From positions 1 to 18,151 of the forward strand of contig CANFYD010000015.1 in the NCBI GenBank assembly GCA_947450745.1: DNA of 18,151 nt. Direction: 5' to 3'. The notes under the pieces were generated by a model that had not been told where the DNA came from, did no database searches, and was given only the letters and a program-made list of their open reading frames with translations. Origin of the DNA: Burkholderiales bacterium. Its GTDB lineage: Bacteria; Pseudomonadota; Gammaproteobacteria; Burkholderiales; Burkholderiaceae_C. Positions 14,067-18,151 of this stretch are shown here, one piece after another; the stretch's first letter is position 1, and each line of letters opens with the position of its first letter. A program made the translations under genes and the position numbers.

Positions 14067-14849
14067 TCAGTTGTCGCTGGCACTGTTGGGCCGCAACCAG
14101 TCTTGGTCATCGGCGCAAAGCAGCGCCGGAGTGGCCGAAAAATCGAGTGTCGAGCGCAGCACCCGAATCGCTTGCTCGGCGCGCAGTGGCTGCTGGGCAA
14201 AGCAGTAGCCGGTGGCTCGTGCGTGGACTTGCAGGTCGAGGTTGCGGCTGCGGCCCACCGCGATGGCGGTGCAGCGGCGCAGCAGCAGTGCGGCCTCGGC
14301 TTCTTCCTCCGGCAAGGTGGTCAGCGCCCAGCGTGCCAGACCGGCACGCAGATTGATGCCGGTGTAGGGGGCGGGGCCGGTGATCAGGTCGTCGTCGATC
14401 AGCCATTCCAGCAGCAACACACCATCGCGCCACAGCTTGGGCTGAGTGCGCCCTTGCGGTTCGCGCTGCGGCACTTCAATGTCGTATTGACGCTGTGCCG
14501 TGCCCCGCGCTGCTGCCGCCACACACAAGCCGGCCAGATCCAGCAAATGGGTGCATTGCTCGCTCGCCTCGGCGTATCGAGTCACCGCATGCGGGACCCC
14601 GGTCAAGGGCATGCCGACCAACTGCGTCAGCTCGGCAGTGGCTAATTTGCACAGGGTGTATGGATGCCGTGGAGCTTCGCCGGTGGCCTGCGTCACCACG
14701 CCGTCCACGCACCTGACTTCGACGCGAAAGTGGTGGAAATCGTCTTCCAAAGCCGCTCTCACCCATAGGGCAGTGCCATGCGCTTCGGCCGTGATGACAA
14801 CGCGCCTGCGGAACACCGGGGCCGGCAAGTTGTTGATCTGCACACTCAT
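14067..14849 (-). CDS. DUF2889 family protein
   Basis: A 260-residue soluble protein with no signal peptide or membrane segment. The N-terminal half matches my recollection of DUF2889: an RRR start to the first strand (residues 14-16), a mid segment HPYTLCKLATAELTQLVG with Cys67, and the strongly conserved CTHLLDLAGL (Cys99, His101). The Cys and His pairs could form a metal or catalytic site; the biochemical role of the family is not established to my knowledge. The second half (residues about 130-260) is less conserved-looking and ends SASDN exactly at the junction with the GntR remnant, so its C-terminus may have been altered by the rearrangement. The start at 14847-14849 has AAGGGA six bases upstream. 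It diverges from a short-chain dehydrogenase and sits in a CoA-ligase/dioxygenase locus, suggesting a role in catabolism. Confidence 0.75.
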   Translation of the reverse strand: MSVQINNLPAPVFRRRVVITAEAHGTALWVRAALEDDFHHFRVEVRCVDGVVTQATGEAPRHPYTLCKLATAELTQLVGMPLTGVPHAVTRYAEASEQCTHLLDLAGLCVAAAARGTAQRQYDIEVPQREPQGRTQPKLWRDGVLLLEWLIDDDLITGPAPYTGINLRAGLARWALTTLPEEEAEAALLLRRCTAIAVGRSRNLDLQVHARATGYCFAQQPLRAEQAIRVLRSTLDFSATPALLCADDQDWLRPNSASDN

Positions 14850-14880
14850 GGAAATCCCTTCCGGCTGCTGACTTTTTATG

Positions 14881-14920
14881 CCTTAAAGTGTACGATATAA
14901 AGAATTATGTTCAACTTTAA
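14881..14920. promoter_or_regulatory. Divergent promoter/operator between DUF2889 and SDR genes
   Basis: The AT-rich 82-bp gap contains TTAAAGT (14883-14889) and its exact inverse ACTTTAA (14914-14920), centred 31 bp apart, about three helical turns. Bases 14906-14915 are the reverse complement of GTTGAACATA at 6917-6926. Toward DUF2889 on the minus strand, TTGAAC and TACACT are separated by 16 bp. Toward the SDR, TATAAA (14896-14901) could serve as a -10 box with no good -35. A shared regulator with the 6917 promoter is plausible. Confidence 0.4.
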
Positions 14921-14931
14921 TGGAAACCGTC

Positions 14932-15732
14932 ATGGCTTTGCTGAAAGATAAAGTTGCCGTCATCACCGGAGCCGGTGGCGGCATTGGGCGTGGCGTGGCG
15001 CGATGTTTCGCTCGCGAGGGCGCGGCGGTGTTGATCGCCGAGATCGACGAAGTGAGCGGCCGTGCGGTTGAAGCCGAGCTGAAGGCGCTGGGCGGGCGGG
15101 CGTTTTTCCTGCGTACCGACGTGACGCTCAAGGCCGACGTGGAGGCGGCGATTCAAGCAGCGGTCGATCAATTCGGGGGGCTCGACATTCTGGTCAACAA
15201 CGCGTTTGTGCCGTCGCCGAATGTGTTGCTTGAAGACAAGACCGACGAGATGTTCGCGCAGACGCTGAACTCGTCGCTGTGGGCGTCTTGGTGGGCGATG
15301 CGTGCGGCGCTGCCGCATCTGCGCAAGAGCGGTGCCGGTCGCATCATCAATTTCTATTCGATCGACGTTGAAACCGGTGCCTGGCTGCACGCCGACTACA
15401 ACTCGGCCAAGGCCGGTGTGCTGGGTCTGACGCGCAGCGCAGCCAATGAATGGGGCCGCTTCAACATCACCGTGAATGCGATTGCGCCCACCGCGATGGG
15501 TGCTACCTTCCACAAGCTGGCCGCCGCCAACCCCGGTTTTGCCGAGCGCTCCGCCGCTGCGCGCCCGCTGGGCCGCTCGGGCGACCCGGAGCTGGACATC
15601 GGGCCGGTGGTGGTGTTTTTGGCCTCCGAGATGGCGCGTTTTGTGACCGGCGAAGCGATGCATGTCGATGGTGGCTTGCATCTGCCTGGCTACAACTCGC
15701 GGCCAGCGGATGTGGCCGTGCGGGAGTACTGA
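14932..15732 (+). CDS. Short-chain dehydrogenase/reductase (SDR)
   Basis: A 266-residue classical SDR: cofactor loop TGAGGGIG (residues 12-19), acidic residues Glu37 and Asp39 after beta-2 (NAD preference), TDV at 62-64, and the catalytic triad Ser143, Tyr156 and Lys160 (DYNSAK). The normally NNAG motif reads NNAF (89-92). The C-terminus has FVTGEAMHVDGG and a tail GYNSRPADVAVREY. The ATG at 14932 is preferred because MALLKDKVAVITG is the usual SDR opening and GGAAA lies just upstream; an ATG at 14920 would add four residues. In a dioxygenase locus it may act as a cis-dihydrodiol dehydrogenase or as a 3-hydroxyacyl-CoA dehydrogenase. It diverges from DUF2889 and shares its promoter region. 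Confidence 0.93.
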   Translation: MALLKDKVAVITGAGGGIGRGVARCFAREGAAVLIAEIDEVSGRAVEAELKALGGRAFFLRTDVTLKADVEAAIQAAVDQFGGLDILVNNAFVPSPNVLLEDKTDEMFAQTLNSSLWASWWAMRAALPHLRKSGAGRIINFYSIDVETGAWLHADYNSAKAGVLGLTRSAANEWGRFNITVNAIAPTAMGATFHKLAAANPGFAERSAAARPLGRSGDPELDIGPVVVFLASEMARFVTGEAMHVDGGLHLPGYNSRPADVAVREY

Positions 15733-15746
15733 TCTGGCTTACCAAA

Positions 15747-15785
15747 AAGAGCCGCAGCTTGAGCTGTGGCTCTTGCTGCGGCTCT
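15747..15785 (-). terminator. Intrinsic terminator for the CoA-ligase transcript, with two competing arms
   Basis: AAGAGCCGCAGC (15747-15758) pairs with GCTGTGGCTCTT (15763-15774) with one G-T pair, or with the perfect GCTGCGGCTCT (15775-15785). Read on the minus strand, the stem is followed by five T (complement of A at 15744-15748). It would end the minus-strand CoA-ligase transcript about 230 bp beyond its stop. For the plus-strand SDR it lacks a good T-tract. Confidence 0.6.
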
Positions 15786-15861
15786 GGCAGTGACGAATAG
15801 AAGGTGAGCGTCTTTTTTCGTAGCGAGCGGCTGTCAGGCTAGGCTGAGCCCGGACACAAAA

Positions 15862-15990
15862 CGTCCTGAGGACGCTTTATGCATGGTGAAGGACAGGGCC
15901 TCTGGCCCTAGCGGGCGTGGCTAAGGGACCGGAGCGTACTTCAGGTACGTGAGGATCCCGAAGCGACGGCCAACGCCGCATGGCGGCCGC
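15862..15990. repeat. Run of five stem-loops; candidate dispersed structured repeat or ncRNA
   Basis: Within 129 bp I see CGTCC-TGA-GGACG (15862-15874), AGGGCC-TCT-GGCCCT (15895-15909), CGTAC-loop-GTACG (15935-15949) nested inside GGGA-CC / GG-A-TCCC (15925-15959), and GCCGC-ATG-GCGGC (15975-15987). It lies between the converging SDR and CoA-ligase genes, ending 13 bp from the ligase stop. The wording is familiar to me as a recurrent intergenic sequence in Burkholderiales, but I cannot verify that here. It could be a mobile repeat, an RNA stability element, or a small RNA. Confidence 0.45.
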
Positions 15991-16002
15991 GCAGTAGAAA
16001 AA

Positions 16003-17634
16003 TTAACGCTTGGAAACTTTGATGTCGGTCGCTTCCCAATCCCAAGTCTGTGCGGTCTTGCCTTCGGCGCGCAATTCGTATTTCAGGATGCGGCCTTGCG
16101 GGTTCCTCGGCAAGGTGTCACGGAACTCGATGTAGCGGGGCAGGGCGTAATAAGGAACAGCATCGGTGGCCCAATGAAACAGTGCTTCAGCCGTCAGAGT
16201 CGAACCCTCGCGCAAGATGGCGGTGACCTTCACGTCGTCCTCGCCCTTGTCGGAGGCCACCGCGTGCACCGCGACCTCGGCCAAGTCGGGGTGAACGCTG
16301 AAGGCCGCTTCCATCTCGAAGCTCGAAATGTTCTCGCCACGCCGGCGCAAATAATCTTTTTTGCGGTCAACAAAGTAGAAGAAACCTTGCTCATCGAACT
16401 TGCCAATGTCGCCGGTGTGGAACCACATATTGCGCATCAACTTCTGCGTGTCTTCGGGGCGGTTCCAGTAGCCCTGGAACATGATGTCTGGGCGCAGCGG
16501 GCGCACGACGATCTCGCCGGCTGTGCCGGTGGGCAGTTCCCGGTCGAGTTCGTCAAAGATGCGCACATCGAAGTCCGGGATGCGCTTGCCCGACGACCCG
16601 GGCGCCGCAACTTCACCGCCGGGCAGCATCGTGATCACGCAAGCCTCGGTCAAGCCGTAGGCGTTGCCGCCGACCTGACGTGCGCCAAAGCGCTCACGCC
16701 AGATCTTCTTGTTGTCCTCGGTGAACGGGTTGCCGCGCACCGTGTGGATCTGGCCGTGGCAGCGTTGCGCCGCGTCCGTGTCCGCCGCGTTGGCCAGCAG
16801 GCCGCCCATGCCGCCGAGAATGGACGCGATGGTGGCACCGCTGCGCTCCACCTCGGGCCAGAAGTTGGAGACCGAGAAACGAGGCAAGATCGCCACCCGG
16901 GCACCGACCAGGATGTTCGACAAAATGCCCACGGCCAGCGCGTTCATGTGGAACAGCGGCAGCGGCGTGATCGTCACGTCGGTGGCGCTGGCCGGGCCGG
17001 CTTGCAGTTGCAGGCGCGCCAGATTGCACATGAAGTTGTAGCTGACCATGCAGCCTTTGGACGGCCCGGTCGTGCCCGAGGTGTAGATCAGGCAGGACAG
17101 ATCCGACGGGCTGGGCTTGCGCGCCAGCGGCGTGTTGTCGCTGCTGCGGTGGGCATCCAGGCTCGCCAGCGGCAGCAAGCCGCACTGGCTGTGGGTCGCT
17201 TCGCCGCGCTGCAACACCTGGGTGACGGCCGGCAGACCGGTCGAAACGGCCGCGATGCGTTCCAGATAAGCCGCCTCGCAAATCACCAGCGGCGCGGCCG
17301 CATCGGCGATCTGGTGGCGCAAGAACTCGCCCTTCAGCGCGGTATTGATCGGCACGCTGACGGCGCACAACTTGTTGATGGCCAACCAGCACAGCACGGC
17401 GTCGATGTTGTTGTCCAGCATCGTGACGACTGTCTGACCGGCTTGGATGCCCAGTGCAGCGAGGCCGTGTGCGAGCCGAGTCGACAACTGATCAATTTCG
17501 CCGTAAGTGCTCAGTTCACCGGAGAAATCCAGCAGCACCCGGTCGGGGTGTGCGGCCACGGCGCGTTCCAGCGCGGCGATGACGGTGTCTTGTTGACCCA
17601 AAGACCAAGTCTCAATGTTGCCCATACCGGTCAT
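16003..17634 (-). CDS. AMP-forming acyl-CoA synthetase (CaiC-like ligase)
   Basis: A 543-residue ANL-superfamily ligase that activates a carboxylic acid with ATP and CoA. The P-loop IYTSGTTGPSKG is at residues 183-194. Further on are PLPLFHMNA, NAYGLTEA (adenine/substrate site), GEIVVRP, the FQGYWNRPE segment, HTGDIG (ribose-binding Asp), the hinge DRKKDYLRRRGENIS and the C-terminal PQGRILKYELR. At the last site the usual A10 lysine (GK) is Arg515, a variation I recall in some crotonobetaine/carnitine-CoA ligase relatives; Lys518 is nearby. ATG at 17634 follows AAAGGAGA with a six-base gap. The gene diverges from a TetR-type regulator that probably controls it. It likely makes the CoA ester that feeds the SDR and acyl-CoA dehydrogenase steps of this locus. 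The acid itself cannot be named. Confidence 0.94.
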   Translation of the reverse strand: MTGMGNIETWSLGQQDTVIAALERAVAAHPDRVLLDFSGELSTYGEIDQLSTRLAHGLAALGIQAGQTVVTMLDNNIDAVLCWLAINKLCAVSVPINTALKGEFLRHQIADAAAPLVICEAAYLERIAAVSTGLPAVTQVLQRGEATHSQCGLLPLASLDAHRSSDNTPLARKPSPSDLSCLIYTSGTTGPSKGCMVSYNFMCNLARLQLQAGPASATDVTITPLPLFHMNALAVGILSNILVGARVAILPRFSVSNFWPEVERSGATIASILGGMGGLLANAADTDAAQRCHGQIHTVRGNPFTEDNKKIWRERFGARQVGGNAYGLTEACVITMLPGGEVAAPGSSGKRIPDFDVRIFDELDRELPTGTAGEIVVRPLRPDIMFQGYWNRPEDTQKLMRNMWFHTGDIGKFDEQGFFYFVDRKKDYLRRRGENISSFEMEAAFSVHPDLAEVAVHAVASDKGEDDVKVTAILREGSTLTAEALFHWATDAVPYYALPRYIEFRDTLPRNPQGRILKYELRAEGKTAQTWDWEATDIKVSKR

Positions 17635-17696
17635 CGTGTGTCTCCTTTGAGCGAGCGATCTGCCCGCGAACCCGCAGTTTTCAAACTACGGCTTTA

Positions 17697-17722
17697 AATT
17701 CTAATGTCAGAAGACAATTCTA
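17697..17722. promoter_or_regulatory. Candidate operator in the ligase/TetR divergent region
   Basis: In the 206-bp AT-enriched gap between the divergent ligase and TetR genes, AATTCTA occurs twice (17697-17703 and 17716-17722, 19 bp apart). A short palindrome TGTC-AGAA-GACA (17705-17716) lies between the copies. TetR regulators commonly bind such sites next to their own gene, but the arms are short and the evidence is weak. I could not place confident -10/-35 boxes. Confidence 0.3.
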
Positions 17723-17840
17723 TATCTGGTATTTGTGGGCGCATGAGCGGGAAAACCCTTGATCCCGTCACCAGCCATTTCATCAGCACCGTTACCCGTT
17801 CTTTTTATCAACTCTTTCAGCAGCTTTCAGGACCCAGGCC

Positions 17841-18151
17841 ATGAACCAAATCAGTACGACACCCCTCAGCGAGCTGGCGCCATCCAGCCGCATGTCCCGG
17901 CTTGCCGAAGCCGCGGATGTGGCAGCGGGGCCGGACGCGGCGGCAGCCGACGAGGCAGCCTCGGCGGCGGCGGCACCGGCGCAGCGGCGGCGCAGCAATC
18001 GCCGCTCCGAGCAGACGATTGAAAACATCCTCGCCGCCACCGAGCAGGTGGTGTTGGCCTCCGGTGCGGAGCGCATCTCCATCCTCGACGTGTGCAAGGC
18101 GGCGAGCGTGTCGCGCGGCACGTTCTACCGCTATTTCGCTTCGCAAGAAGA
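17841..18151 (+). CDS. TetR-family transcription regulator, N-terminal part (3' end outside window)
   Basis: The open frame from ATG 17841 runs to the window edge (103 complete codons, no stop). After an unusually long Ala/Asp-rich, probably disordered segment (residues about 20-47), a TetR DNA-binding domain begins. RRSEQTIENILAATEQVV is helix 1, and ISILDVCKAASVSRGTFYRYF with the following ASQEE is the helix-turn-helix and its end. The ligand domain is outside the window. An AGGA lies nine bases before the ATG. It diverges from the CoA ligase, so it most likely represses that gene and itself, with an acyl-CoA or the free acid as probable inducer. The family is certain from the HTH; its targets are inferred from position. 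Confidence 0.9.
   Translation, partial: MNQISTTPLSELAPSSRMSRLAEAADVAAGPDAAAADEAASAAAAPAQRRRSNRRSEQTIENILAATEQVVLASGAERISILDVCKAASVSRGTFYRYFASQE

Noticed and set aside
13872..14645. A 257-codon plus-strand ORF fusing GntR residues to downstream sequence
   Set aside because: Only about the first third matches GntR; the rest is antisense to the DUF2889 gene and is a by-product of the truncation.
15949..17697. A 582-codon open frame on the plus strand opposite the CoA ligase
   Set aside because: It is a mirror frame of a gene with complete ligase motifs, is rich in His/Arg/Gln as GC-rich antisense frames are, and shows no recognisable domain.

Overview
The window looks like the chromosome of a GC-rich betaproteobacterium. 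The best guess is Burkholderiales, in the Comamonadaceae / Rubrivivax-Leptothrix sphere. This rests on GC-rich coding sequence with AT-rich promoters, the protein families present, and the style of the dispersed intergenic repeats. It is inferred from the sequence alone. There are fifteen protein genes (two cut by the window edges) and one broken regulator gene. I saw no rRNA, tRNA, CRISPR array or intact transposase.

Layout: (1) Positions 1-2317, plus strand, hold a tight operon: the 3' end of an acyl-CoA dehydrogenase, an aminoglycoside-phosphotransferase-fold kinase and a short-chain dehydrogenase, all with overlapping ends. (2) Positions 2328-2504 are a convergent gap with a large inverted repeat and a hairpin over a stop codon. 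(3) Positions 2484-6873, minus strand, hold an aldo/keto reductase, a 14-TM drug/metabolite exporter and a methyl-accepting chemotaxis protein, transcribed in that order. (4) Positions 7011-8991, plus strand, hold an ACMSD-type amidohydrolase and an EamA transporter. They lie divergent from the aldo/keto reductase across a promoter that carries an operator-like palindrome. (5) Positions 9210-11237, plus strand, hold the alpha and beta subunits of a Rieske ring-hydroxylating dioxygenase, closed by a bidirectional terminator. (6) Positions 11355-14066 look like a rearranged patch: an ABC ATPase lacking most catalytic residues, transposon-end-like repeats, an exported M20 carboxypeptidase, and a frameshifted, truncated GntR regulator. 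(7) Positions 14067-15732 hold a DUF2889 protein and a divergent short-chain dehydrogenase. (8) Positions 15747-15990 hold a terminator and a run of five stem-loops. (9) From 16003 to the end, a CoA ligase lies divergent from a TetR-family regulator that runs off the window.

Taken together this reads as a catabolic locus for an unidentified aromatic or cyclic/terpenoid-like acid. The parts fit activation to a CoA ester, ring dihydroxylation, dehydrogenation, possible decarboxylation or C-C hydrolysis, and further acyl-CoA breakdown, with transport, chemotaxis and local regulation. The substrate cannot be read from the sequence. No ferredoxin or ferredoxin reductase for the dioxygenase, no ring-cleavage dioxygenase and no thiolase are in the window, so the pathway must continue elsewhere. 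The most interesting points are the kinase/dehydrogenase/reductase module resembling the 4-hydroxyacyl-CoA (levulinate / ACAD10-11) route, the amidohydrolase with Asn for its conserved Asp, the catalytically degenerate ABC ATPase, the wrecked GntR regulator abutting a DUF2889 gene, and a 10-bp sequence shared by two divergent promoters.
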